Shown here one piece after another: positions 18,301-26,510 of a stretch of 64,000 nucleotides of DNA. The DNA lies in assembly GCF_049445795.1 (NCBI RefSeq), contig NZ_JBMSDT010000018.1:62001-126000 (forward strand). Reading direction: 5' to 3'. Origin of the DNA: Larkinella sp049445795. GTDB taxonomy: Bacteria > Bacteroidota > Bacteroidia > Cytophagales > Spirosomataceae. The notes below the pieces were generated by a model. That model was given only the letters and a program-made list of their open reading frames with translations. It did no database searches and had not been told where the DNA came from. The position numbers and the translations under genes are program-made. The stretch's first letter is position 1. The number at the start of each line of letters is the position of its first letter.

Positions 18301-19219
18301 CACCACTAAATTCGCCCCAGGTTTTGGTCAATTCCACATCGTTGAGGTCGCCGGTGTAGACCACCAACTGATGCCGGATAATCTCGGTATCGCCTTTTTT
18401 GATGGTCCAGTCGCCCGTCCGCGCCCGCGCCGGACCAATGCCGAGCTGTCCGTCGACGCGCCAGGGCTGGGGGTAGCCTTTGTTTTCGGGATGATCGAAG
18501 ATGGCGATGTGCGCCAGGTCGTTGCGGCCTTCCACCTGCATCCCGACATCGACCCACATGGCGCGCTGGCCTTCGGCTTTCTCGTTGCGCTGCCGGGCCG
18601 CGTTGATCACCTCGCCTTTGATGCCTTCCCGCCAGGGCATCCGCAGAAACAAGCCGCCGTAGTCGTATTTGCCAATCCTCACGTCGGTGTTGGCCTTGCC
18701 TTTCCACTCCAGATCGAGCAGAAACTTCCCGGCTTTCTCGCGCATCGACCAGTTCTGGGTTTCGGTCAAAACCGCCTGGCCTTTTTCGTCCAGCAACTCA
18801 TACACGGTTTGCCATTTCACCTCCGCGCCGGTAGCCTGAATAATTTTGGCCGACACCCGACGCCAGTAATCGCCCTGGGGGTGGTGGAAGTAGTCGCGGC
18901 CGTTGACGCGCGTAAAGCCCCAGTACAAGCCGGTTTGGTGCTTGTGGTGGCCGGGGCTGTACTCGGTCAGCACGCCTTTGCCGTCGGGGGCCACGATGGG
19001 GTGGAGGTAGGGCCGGAAATCCGCTTTGGCGTTCTGCACCAGAATCGGGGTTTTGCCGCCCGGCCGGAAGACCGACAGCGTGCCGGTTTTCATATCCTGT
19101 TTCAGGAGGAGCTTCTTCGCCGGTTCGGGCGGTTGGAGGGAGGCCAGGGGCCGGGAAGATTGGAAAATGCTGCCCGAGCAAAGGACAATCAGGACCAGAA
19201 GCAAAGGAAACGATTTCAT
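15389..19219 (-). CDS. DUF6807 (PmoA-like) + PVC-type dehydrogenase + HEAT + cytochrome c protein
   Basis: A very long exported protein, 1276 residues from the ATG at 19219, with a leader ending near LCSGS. Residues about 40-310 resemble the 'methane oxygenase PmoA' DUF6807 family (SPGHHKHQTGLYWGF; YDYGGLFLRMPW). Then comes a PVC-type membrane-bound dehydrogenase beta-propeller (about 340-720; GFQVNVWASEPMITQPMAF, DDRGRLWVAENRDYESRGYG, SAHGGARVYQ). HEAT-like helical repeats follow (about 740-1080). The C-terminal c-type haem domain has the CxxCH site C1149-C1152-H1153 (TCGPCHKLYGEGGNIGPD). It is likely an outer-surface or periplasmic oxidoreductase on a carbohydrate-type substrate; the substrate is unknown. 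The joining of the DUF6807 domain to the dehydrogenase in one chain is notable. Confidence 0.82.
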   Translation of the reverse strand: MKSFPLLLVLIVLCSGSIFQSSRPLASLQPPEPAKKLLLKQDMKTGTLSVFRPGGKTPILVQNAKADFRPYLHPIVAPDGKGVLTEYSPGHHKHQTGLYWGFTRVNGRDYFHHPQGDYWRRVSAKIIQATGAEVKWQTVYELLDEKGQAVLTETQNWSMREKAGKFLLDLEWKGKANTDVRIGKYDYGGLFLRMPWREGIKGEVINAARQRNEKAEGQRAMWVDVGMQVEGRNDLAHIAIFDHPENKGYPQPWRVDGQLGIGPARARTGDWTIKKGDTEIIRHQLVVYTGDLNDVELTKTWGEFSGVNSTYSLWSLAQKEGREAKFLTPEEAVKSMTVKDGFQVNVWASEPMITQPMAFCWDDRGRLWVAENRDYESRGYGFSKAGNSRILILEDTNQDGMADKQKVFLDSIPFPAAMAVGFDGLYLGAPPNLLFVPDRNGDDVADEKDIEVRLTGWGIRDRHETLNSLHWGPDGWLYGLQGFATPSKVRKPNGKGKLYKHNDPFPEAEILQGEGVDINGGVWRYHPTKDRFEVVAHGFSNPWGIDYNAKGQLVMTACVIPHLWHVIPGGIYHRQGGQHFNPYVYNDIKTITDHSHRSAHGGARVYQSDAFPESEQGRLFMANIHEHAVLSDILEPKGSGYVGHHGDDFVQANNAQWVGFSMEVGPEGALYVLDWHDADICGKEVLNGETGRIFRITPKTSRAENFASRYSDLNKMTDAQLVGLQTVRSDWHARRARLILQNRATKGKLDGQTHAQLRQVFETNSNPDYRLRAMWALHVTGGFEANALVNSLDDKDAYVRAWTIQLLCEDRAASPTARDKFVQMAQQDPSPVVRLYLASALQRVDAETGWKIAENLMRHGEDQNDHNLPKMIWYGFEPLVKQNPERALDLAARCEIPMVARFIARRTVDADQTSALVAALGKSPKTQVSLLEGMRDALEGRTDLEAPANWKAVLAKLKTNPNVAPLSQQVAQQFGDTESARQSLATLKNRKAPLEQRLKALRSIAGQQRPELLPELPALLNEPALRTETIRAIAGYDRESLGELLLAKYPEFSASEKLQVVQTMSSRPKYGWQLTQALKANRIPKRDVPTYAARQLLRVVGSGFVEVWGPIEQDGIDEKAYARYQKLLNDRAMVSANTAKGRLVFQRTCGPCHKLYGEGGNIGPDITGSNRANLDYLLSNILNPSGEIQDDYKMVVITTRDGRTYSGNVMGENERQVTLRVVGQDPVRLNKSEIQSRETTPVSLMPTGLLNNLTESEIIDLVAFLRTREPVKQAKK

Positions 19220-19507
19220 GGCGGAACGAGCGGACTGGGTTTCGTGCAAACGTATCTACGATAAGGTAAAGACTGTTCCGGAGCTACTTTACCCGGCTTT
19301 TGTCATTTTCTTCCTTCCAAACAACGATCTCCTTCCGATTGAGGAAGAAACCCTTCCGGATATTGCAGATTAATTTTAACTTTTCCGGCTACTTTTCCGA
19401 TAGAAGAAAATTTTTTATTGGAATCGTACGGTTTTAATGTTTACATTAGCTTTTTGTTACCAGATTCCTCTACTTTATTAACCGAAGACCCGTCGAGAGT
19501 TTGCTGT

Positions 19508-20125
19508 ATGCGTATCCGGAAATTACCCATTCGGTTGAGCCAAGATGCTGAAAAGGACATTACCCGGCAGTTAAAAGCGGGCGATGAGAAAGCTTTTGAG
19601 GAAATTTTCTACCGGCATTACAAGCATTTGTACGCCATCGGCCTGAAATTTCTGAAAGATCCGGATCGGGCCGAGGATGCGGTGCAGGACGTTTTTCTCA
19701 AACTCTGGGATCATCGGGAAGCGCTCAACGAAACCTACGCCATCAAGAATTTTCTGTCCATCTCGATGAAGAATCACGTGTTGAACGTGATTCGCGACCA
19801 CCACGAAGCCATCTGGGAATACCTTTCGAACGAGGTGGAAGACAAACTGGGCGAAGATTCGACCAGCGAGGCCTTCCAGTTGCAGGAATACAGCGCCATT
19901 CTGGAACAGGGGCTTAAGGCCTTGACGCCCCAGCGCGAAAAAGTGTTCCGGCTCCGGGTGTTCAACGGACTGAACAACGAGCAGGTCGCCCGGCAGTTGT
20001 CGGTTTCGGTCAATACCGTCAAAGTACAGTTTTCGCAGGCGACCAAATTTCTGAAAGACTACCTCAGCAAACACGCCGATCTGGAGGGAATTCTGCCCGC
20101 GCTGATTTTTTTCCTGCTTTCCTAA
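19508..20125 (+). CDS. ECF RNA polymerase sigma factor, FecI-like
   Basis: A protein of 205 residues from the first ATG at 19508. Sigma region 2 is seen as AFEEIFYRHYKHLYAIG with EDAVQDVFLKLW, and region 4 as LTPQREKVFRLRVFNGLNNEQ and VARQLSVSVNTVKVQFSQA. It is followed by a FecR anti-sigma gene and an STN-SusC gene, the standard cell-surface signalling trio of Bacteroidota. In this scheme ligand at the SusC transporter releases sigma through FecR and raises transcription of the locus. The 288-base gap upstream, divergent from the dehydrogenase gene, would hold its promoter. Confidence 0.93.
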   Translation: MRIRKLPIRLSQDAEKDITRQLKAGDEKAFEEIFYRHYKHLYAIGLKFLKDPDRAEDAVQDVFLKLWDHREALNETYAIKNFLSISMKNHVLNVIRDHHEAIWEYLSNEVEDKLGEDSTSEAFQLQEYSAILEQGLKALTPQREKVFRLRVFNGLNNEQVARQLSVSVNTVKVQFSQATKFLKDYLSKHADLEGILPALIFFLLS

Positions 20126-20208
20126 TTTTTTTTCTCCGACCAGTAATACTTCCCGGTTTCAAATGTGTATCTACTTAGGAAGAATAGTATTATTCCTAAG
20201 CCCTTTCG

Positions 20209-21195
20209 ATGGATACACAACTTCTACAGAAGTACATACGAAACGAGTGCAGCCCTGAAGAAGCCCGGGCGGTTTTATTGTATCTGGCAACGGCCGATGG
20301 GCAACGTCAGTTACAGTACCTGCTGGACACAGAGCTGAACGACCTGGCCGAGTTGCCGCTCGATGTATCCGAACGACGGGAGGCCCAGCGGGTTTTTCAA
20401 CAAATCCAGACCCGGCGAAGAACGGTTTCGGACATTCCGGCCAACACGCCCATCCGGCGGTTGGGTGTGCGCTGGATGGCGGCAGCGGCCGTTGCGCTGC
20501 TGGTGCTGGGCGTGGGTGCGCTGTTCTTTTACCGACAGTATGCCGCTCCGGAGTTATTGACGCTTCGTACCGATTTTGGCCAGACCCGGCAGGTTGTTTT
20601 GCCCGACCAGTCCATTGTCACCCTGAATGGGAATACCTCCATCCGGTATGCCGCGAACTGGCAAACCGACGCGCCCCGCGAGGTTTGGGTGGAAGGAGAA
20701 GCCTTCTTTGAAGTCGTTCACAAGGCCAATCACCAGCGGTTTCAGGTTCATTTACCCGGTCAGATGAACGTGGAGGTACTGGGCACGCGCTTCAATGTCT
20801 ACACCCGGAAAACCACCACCAAAGTGGTCCTGAACGAAGGCCGGATTCAGATGCGGGTCTCCGACAACCCGAACAATCACCTCGAAATGAAACCGGGCGA
20901 AATGTTCTTCGCCGATGCGCAAACCAACTCCTTTTACAAGAAGCAGGTCAATGCACAGGCCCAGTCGTCCTGGCGCACAGATAAACTGGTTTTCGAAGGA
21001 TCGTCGCTCGAAGAGATTGCCCAGCTTTTGAAAGATACGTACGGACTGGAGGTTGAAATCCGGGATCCGGAGTTGCGGCAACAGCGCGTGAGCGGGACCA
21101 TTCCCGGGAAAAATGCGGACACGATTCTGAAAGGGCTTTCCGGCCTGTTTGATGCGAAAATTACCCGTAATGCTAACCATATCCTGATTGAATAA
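20209..21195 (+). CDS. FecR-family anti-sigma factor
   Basis: A protein of 328 residues with an N-terminal cytoplasmic anti-sigma part (about 1-85), a single membrane helix (MAAAAVALLVLGVGALFFYR, about 87-106) and a periplasmic FecR domain (VVLPDQSIVTLNGNTSIRYA; REVWVEGEAFFEV; FNVYTRKTTTKVVLNEGRI). The C-terminal DUF4974-like part (LVFEGSSLEEIAQLLKDTYG) is the usual STN-contacting module. It starts 83 bases after the sigma gene and is 14 bases before the STN-SusC gene, so the three are one signalling unit. Confidence 0.94.
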   Translation: MDTQLLQKYIRNECSPEEARAVLLYLATADGQRQLQYLLDTELNDLAELPLDVSERREAQRVFQQIQTRRRTVSDIPANTPIRRLGVRWMAAAAVALLVLGVGALFFYRQYAAPELLTLRTDFGQTRQVVLPDQSIVTLNGNTSIRYAANWQTDAPREVWVEGEAFFEVVHKANHQRFQVHLPGQMNVEVLGTRFNVYTRKTTTKVVLNEGRIQMRVSDNPNNHLEMKPGEMFFADAQTNSFYKKQVNAQAQSSWRTDKLVFEGSSLEEIAQLLKDTYGLEVEIRDPELRQQRVSGTIPGKNADTILKGLSGLFDAKITRNANHILIE

Positions 21196-21209
21196 CTGAT
21201 CTCTATCGC

Positions 21210-24200
21210 ATGAAAAAACTAGTAGTGTTGCTGTGTGGGATGTTGTGTGTCGGAGCCATGCCGACCTACGCCCAAATGATTGCCGCGAACAACCATCGCG
21301 TGTGGCAGCAGGAGAAAGACCTGGCAGCTCCGGTGGTAACACTTCGGGCTGCGCTTTCGGAGCTGGAGAAACAATACCGGGTTTCGTTCATTTATCGGAC
21401 GGATCTGGTCGATACGAAAGTTGTCCTGAACGGACACCGGGAACGGACCGTGGAAGAAGCACTAACAAGTCTCCTGTCTGACAAAGGACTGACGTTTGAA
21501 AAAATTCAGAAGAATTTTTACGTGATTGTTGCCAGTAAGGAAAAAGGAAGCCGCTACTTTCGAAAAATCAACCAGATCGAGAAGAAAGGCTTTGAGACCC
21601 CGACCGGTAACGACCTGGCCACCACCGCCGATCTGAACCTGATCCGGCTCGAACGGATTGGGTACTCGGTCGTTTCGGCCGATCAACTGGTCGACGATAT
21701 CCGGGGAAAAGTGTCGGATGCCAACGGCGAGGCCCTTCCGGGCGTAAGCGTCGTCATTAAAGGATCAACCCGGGGAACGACAACCAACGGCCAGGGCGAA
21801 TACAGCCTGAATGTACCGGCCAATGCTACGCTGGTGTTTAGCTTTGTGGGGTACACAACGCAGGAAATTCCGGTGAATGGCCGGACGAGCCTGAACGTGT
21901 CGCTGGTCCAGGACGAGCGGGCGCTGGAAGAAGTCATCGTGGTAGGCTACGGTACGCAGAAACGGGCTTCGGTAACCGGGGCGGTTTCGTCGGTAACGCC
22001 GAAGGAACTGACAGCCTTGCCGGTGATCAGCGCCGAGTCGGCCATGCAGGGCCGGGTGCCGGGTGTTCGGGTCGTCAACAACGGGGCGCCGGGGCAGTCG
22101 CCGATTGTCCGGATTCGGGGCGTCGGCTCGATCAACTACGCTTCCGGGCCGTTGTACGTGATCGACGGCGTGCCATCGGGCGACCTGAACAACCTCGACC
22201 CAAAAGACATCGAATCGCTGGAAGTGCTGAAAGATGCCAGTGCAGCCGCCATCTACGGATCGCGGGCGTCGAACGGGGTCGTCATTATTTCCACCAAAAA
22301 AGGATCGAAAGACGGCAAACTGCACGTCAACTTCGACACGTATTTCGGCACACAAAGCGCCTGGAAAAAACTGGATCTGCTCAACACGCAGGAGTACATT
22401 CAGTACGCCACCGCCCTGCTGGGCAATGCCGGGATTGCCATGCCGGCCCGGCTGAGCAACCTGAACACGCCGATTTACGAAGGCGCTTCACAGACGTTCG
22501 CCCAGACCGAAACCAGTTGGCAGGACGTGATGTTCAAAACCGCCCCGATTCAGCAGCACCAGCTTTCGGTGTCGGGTGGTAATAACGTCTCCCGGTTTTT
22601 TGCCTCGGCCGGTTATTTCGATCAGGAGGGGATTCTGATCGGGACCAATTACAAACGCGCCAACGTCCGGCTGAACTCCGATCACCAGTTGAACAAATTC
22701 CTGTCGTTCGGACAAACCCTGATGATCTCGTACGATAAAATGCGCGGGGAGCAGGGTTTCGGCGGGGGCCGTACGGCGGTGATGCAGATGATCCGGAACC
22801 TGCCCTACTGGCCGGTTTCCGACCCGACGAAAGTGGGTGGGTACAGCTCTCCGACGGCGGCCGACGGCTCCGACCCCGACAACCCGGTGCGGATTGCCTT
22901 GCAGGATCAGAGCTACAACCAGCGGATCAAACTGCTCGGCACGCTGTTTACCGAGATCAAATTTACGAATTTCCTGAAATACCGGTTTAGCTTCGGTGCT
23001 GACGTGGTCACGAACGTGGGCAACAACATTTTCCCGATCTACAACGATGGCTACAAAAGCCGGGTGCAGAACAACATTCAGGACAACCGGACTTCATATT
23101 ACTCGCCGATCCTGACAAACCAGTTGACGTTCGACAAAACGTTCGGCAAACACTACGTGAACGCGACCGTGGTGGCCGAAAAACAGACCTTCCGCGCGTC
23201 GACGCTGAACGGGAACGGGTTCCGGCCCAACAACGACATCAACGTGTTGCAGGGCGTATCGAACCCCGGCGTCACGAGCAGCCTGGAAGAAAGCAGCCTG
23301 ATTTCGTACATCGGCCGGGTCAATTACGAGTTTGCCGGGAAGTACCTCATCAGCGGGTCGGTTCGCCGGGATGGTTCGTCGCGGTTTGCGCCGGGCAACA
23401 AATGGGGAACCTTCCCGTCGGCGTCGGTCGGCTGGCGGGTGAGCGAAGAGCAGTTCCTGAAAGCCATTCCGTCGATTTCGGAACTAAAAATTCGGGCCAG
23501 CTACGGCGAAACCGGTTTCAACGGCATCGGAAACTACGCCTGGCAGTCGCTGATCTCAGCCGACAACACCAACGCCGTTTTCGGAACCAGCACCGTGCTC
23601 GGCTCGTACTTCAGCGCCCTGGGCAATACGGACCTGAAGTGGGAAACGACCAAGATGACCAACATCGGGATTGACCTCGGGCTGTTTGGGAATAAGCTGA
23701 CCTTCACGGCGGAAGGCTACAACCGCCGGACCGACGGTCTGTTGCTGAGCGTACCGATTCCGAACTCCATCGGTTATTCGACCTCGCCCCTGGCTAATAT
23801 CGGGAGCATGAAAAACTGGGGTTACGAATTCCAGGTCGGCTACAACCACAACGAAGGCGACTTCCGCTGGAATATATCGGCCAACATGGACATCACCCGC
23901 AACGAAGTGACCAGCCTGGCAACGCCCAGTGCCACGATCTACTCCGGTCTGAACCAGGACTTTGGCGGGTTCGATATTACCAAAACGGAAGCCGGACAGC
24001 CCATACAGTCGTTCTACGGCTGGCAAGTCGATGGGATCTTCCAGACGGTTGAGGAGGTTTTCAATGCACCCCGGCAAAACCGCCCGGATTCGCGGGAGGA
24101 TTACGACGCCACCAAGCATACTTCGCCGGGGGACATTCGGTTCAAGGATCTCAACGGCGACGGAAAAATCGATGCCGCCGACCGGACGTATCTGGGAAGC

Positions 24201-24731
24201 TACATTCCAAAATTCAGCTACGGTGTCAATTTCGGCGCAAACTACAAAAACTTCGACCTGTCGGTTTACCTGCAAGGCGTTTCCGGTAACAAGATTTACA
24301 ACGGCACGAAGGTGATCGAGGAAGGGATGCTGCGGTTGTTTAACGCCGGTAAAGGTGTACTGGATGCCTGGACACCCACCAACACCAACACCGATGTCCC
24401 CCGGGCCGTCAGCGGTGATCCGAACAACAACAGCCGGACGTCCGATCGGTTTATCGAGAACGGATCGTACATGCGGGTGAAAAACATCAGCCTTGGCTAC
24501 ACGATTCCGACGAACGTCGTGAGCAAATTTACGCTCAACACGCTGACCAAAGCCCGCATTTATGTATCGTCGACGAACCTGCTGACGTTTACCAAATACA
24601 CGGGTCTTGATCCGGAAATCGGGGTGAACGGTAGCTCGGGCGACGCCACCAAACTGCTGACCAACGGGATCGACTACGGGCAGTATCCGCAGCCGCGTAC
24701 CGTGTTGATCGGCCTGAACATCGGCTTCTGA
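21210..24731 (+). CDS. STN-domain SusC/RagA TonB-linked transporter
   Basis: A protein of 1173 residues. After the signal peptide an STN (secretin/TonB short N-terminal) domain lies at about 45-110 (LRAALSELEKQYRVSFIYRT; VEEALTSLLSDKGLTF). A carboxypeptidase-D-like domain follows (DIRGKVSDANGEALPGVSVV), then the SusC signature EEVIVVGYGTQKRASVTGAV, the plug (VRIRGVGSINYASGPLYVID; ASAAAIYGSRASNGVVIIST) and the barrel ending IGLNIGF. The STN domain couples transport to the FecR protein encoded just upstream. The downstream SusD and VCBS/UnbV genes complete the locus, which lacks a glycoside hydrolase, so the cargo cannot be named. Confidence 0.95.
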   Translation: MKKLVVLLCGMLCVGAMPTYAQMIAANNHRVWQQEKDLAAPVVTLRAALSELEKQYRVSFIYRTDLVDTKVVLNGHRERTVEEALTSLLSDKGLTFEKIQKNFYVIVASKEKGSRYFRKINQIEKKGFETPTGNDLATTADLNLIRLERIGYSVVSADQLVDDIRGKVSDANGEALPGVSVVIKGSTRGTTTNGQGEYSLNVPANATLVFSFVGYTTQEIPVNGRTSLNVSLVQDERALEEVIVVGYGTQKRASVTGAVSSVTPKELTALPVISAESAMQGRVPGVRVVNNGAPGQSPIVRIRGVGSINYASGPLYVIDGVPSGDLNNLDPKDIESLEVLKDASAAAIYGSRASNGVVIISTKKGSKDGKLHVNFDTYFGTQSAWKKLDLLNTQEYIQYATALLGNAGIAMPARLSNLNTPIYEGASQTFAQTETSWQDVMFKTAPIQQHQLSVSGGNNVSRFFASAGYFDQEGILIGTNYKRANVRLNSDHQLNKFLSFGQTLMISYDKMRGEQGFGGGRTAVMQMIRNLPYWPVSDPTKVGGYSSPTAADGSDPDNPVRIALQDQSYNQRIKLLGTLFTEIKFTNFLKYRFSFGADVVTNVGNNIFPIYNDGYKSRVQNNIQDNRTSYYSPILTNQLTFDKTFGKHYVNATVVAEKQTFRASTLNGNGFRPNNDINVLQGVSNPGVTSSLEESSLISYIGRVNYEFAGKYLISGSVRRDGSSRFAPGNKWGTFPSASVGWRVSEEQFLKAIPSISELKIRASYGETGFNGIGNYAWQSLISADNTNAVFGTSTVLGSYFSALGNTDLKWETTKMTNIGIDLGLFGNKLTFTAEGYNRRTDGLLLSVPIPNSIGYSTSPLANIGSMKNWGYEFQVGYNHNEGDFRWNISANMDITRNEVTSLATPSATIYSGLNQDFGGFDITKTEAGQPIQSFYGWQVDGIFQTVEEVFNAPRQNRPDSREDYDATKHTSPGDIRFKDLNGDGKIDAADRTYLGSYIPKFSYGVNFGANYKNFDLSVYLQGVSGNKIYNGTKVIEEGMLRLFNAGKGVLDAWTPTNTNTDVPRAVSGDPNNNSRTSDRFIENGSYMRVKNISLGYTIPTNVVSKFTLNTLTKARIYVSSTNLLTFTKYTGLDPEIGVNGSSGDATKLLTNGIDYGQYPQPRTVLIGLNIGF

Positions 24732-24778
24732 TCCGAACCTCTGTGATGATCTGCTGAACCTATTAACGAACCATTTCA

Positions 24779-26311
24779 ATGAAAAATAAACTTCTTTTAT
24801 CCGGTGTACTCTTTCTGGGCCTGGTGGTAGGATGTCAGGAAAGTGATCTGGACAAACTGAACCCCAACGGTGTAACCATCGACACGTTTTATAAAAACGG
24901 AGCCGAACTGTCGAGTGCTGTCAATGCTATTTACGCCCTGGCCAAATCGAATCCGCTGGTGTCGCGGGAGTGGTTTTTTGTCCATGATCTGCGTAGCGAC
25001 GATGTCGCGGCCGGGGGGGGGCAGCTCGAAACGCCCCGGAATCAGTTGCTGCTCGGTAGCCACGATACGGGTAACTCCGTCATGAGTTCCGTCTGGACCG
25101 GTTTTTACCGGCTGATTCACCGGGCCAACTCCACCATCGATTTGTCCGACAAAGTGGCGGACATTCCGGCGGAGACCAAAAACCGGTTGCTGGCCGAAGC
25201 TCGTTTCCTGCGCGCCTGGGCCTATTTTGATCTGGTGACGATGTGGGGAAACATTCCTTTGTATAAAAACTATGTCACCTCGGTAGAAGGCTCGCTGCCC
25301 CGCTCGCCCGAAAATGAGGTGTACGACTTCATCATTGCCGACTTGAAAACGGCTCAGGAAGCGCTGCCCGCTACCTACGACGCCAACAACCTGGGCCGGG
25401 CCACGAAAGGGGCTGCTCAGATGCTGCTGGCCCGGGTGTATCTGCAACGTGCCGATTACGCGAACGCCAAAACCGAGTTGCAGAAAATCATCACCTCCGG
25501 CACCTACGCCCTGGTGGATGAATACAGCGACAACTTCCTGGAGGAAACCGAATTCAACAAGGAGTCGATCTGGGAAATCAACTTCCTGCCTTCCGGGGGG
25601 AACTACAACTGGGATGGAGACGGCAACGGGGCCACGGCCGGTACCGAAACCGTGCGGACGCAGGAGTATTCGGCCATCGGCTGGCGGAACGTTATTCCGT
25701 CGAACAGCCTGTTGAACGAGTTCGAAAAAACCGCCACGGGCCGTGATCCCCGGTTTGCCAAGTCGTTTTACGTAACGGGCGACAAATACAACAACGGCAA
25801 CAATACGCTGACGGATGCCGCCCAGAACGGAAACTCCTCGGTGGTCGACGGGCAGACGCTCAAAGTAAGCTGGCGGAAGTTCTCGCTGATGTACAAAACC
25901 GATCAGTCGTACCAGACCGGCGGCATCAACCAGCGGATCATGCGTTACGCCGAAACGCTGCTCTCAATGGCCGAAGTAGAAAACGAACTGGGCAATACGG
26001 CCGAAGCCGTGAAATACCTCAACCAGGTGCGCGCCCGGAAGAGCGTGAACATGCCTCCCTACCCGACGGCTGCGTTCCCGGTTACCACGAAAGACCAGGT
26101 CTTTGCGGCTATCGTGCACGAACGGCGCGTGGAATTGAGCGGGGAGCAAGTCCGCAACCGCGACCTGCTGCGCTGGCGGAAAGCAGGCAAGCTGCGGACG
26201 GAGCCGTTTACTTACTTCCAGAAAAACAAGCACGAGTTGCTGCCCATTCCGCAACAGGAAGTGGACAACAACCCCAAAATCGAACCGACGGACCAGAATC
26301 CGGGGTATTAA
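24779..26311 (+). CDS. SusD/RagB-type nutrient-binding lipoprotein
   Basis: A protein of 510 residues with the lipobox LGLVVGC. SusD family segments are clear: LLAEARFLRAWAYFDLVTMW, AAQMLLARVYLQRADYANAK, and the C-terminal RYAETLLSMAEVENELGN followed by HERRVELSGEQVRNRDLLRW and LLPIPQQEVDNNP. It is the partner of the STN-SusC transporter 48 bases upstream. A fold-back repeat begins at its stop codon. Confidence 0.95.
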   Translation: MKNKLLLSGVLFLGLVVGCQESDLDKLNPNGVTIDTFYKNGAELSSAVNAIYALAKSNPLVSREWFFVHDLRSDDVAAGGGQLETPRNQLLLGSHDTGNSVMSSVWTGFYRLIHRANSTIDLSDKVADIPAETKNRLLAEARFLRAWAYFDLVTMWGNIPLYKNYVTSVEGSLPRSPENEVYDFIIADLKTAQEALPATYDANNLGRATKGAAQMLLARVYLQRADYANAKTELQKIITSGTYALVDEYSDNFLEETEFNKESIWEINFLPSGGNYNWDGDGNGATAGTETVRTQEYSAIGWRNVIPSNSLLNEFEKTATGRDPRFAKSFYVTGDKYNNGNNTLTDAAQNGNSSVVDGQTLKVSWRKFSLMYKTDQSYQTGGINQRIMRYAETLLSMAEVENELGNTAEAVKYLNQVRARKSVNMPPYPTAAFPVTTKDQVFAAIVHERRVELSGEQVRNRDLLRWRKAGKLRTEPFTYFQKNKHELLPIPQQEVDNNPKIEPTDQNPGY

Positions 26312-26395
26312 GTGTACGGTTTTCGTTATTCAGTGTTCATTATTCGATATTCCGTAAACCGAAAATTGAATACTGAATACCGAAAACCGTACACT
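26311..26395. repeat. Fold-back element of the TTCGTTATTCAGT type after susD
   Basis: The arms 26311-26334 and 26372-26395 are 24 bp long with one mismatch. The left arm starts on the last base of the susD stop codon. The loop contains ATTCATTATTCGATATTC words like those of the element at 711-828, so the two belong to one family. Confidence 0.85.
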
Positions 26396-26434
26396 TCCCA
26401 ACTATTAATTAACCTGATGAAATAGTAAATTAGG

Positions 26435-26470
26435 AGCGAGGGCAGCGGTCGAACACCGCTTTCCCTCGCT
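26435..26470. repeat. GC-rich hairpin in the leader of the VCBS lipoprotein gene
   Basis: AGCGAGGG (26435-26442) pairs with CCCTCGCT (26463-26470), and AGCGGT (26444-26449) with ACCGCT (26455-26460), around a 5-base loop with a small internal bulge. It lies 40 bases before the start codon at 26511. It has no T tract directly after it, so it may be a leader structure or a terminator remnant. Confidence 0.55.
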
Positions 26471-26510
26471 TTCTTCGCTTTCGGGCAGTGGCTTTTTTGG
26501 CGTAATACTC

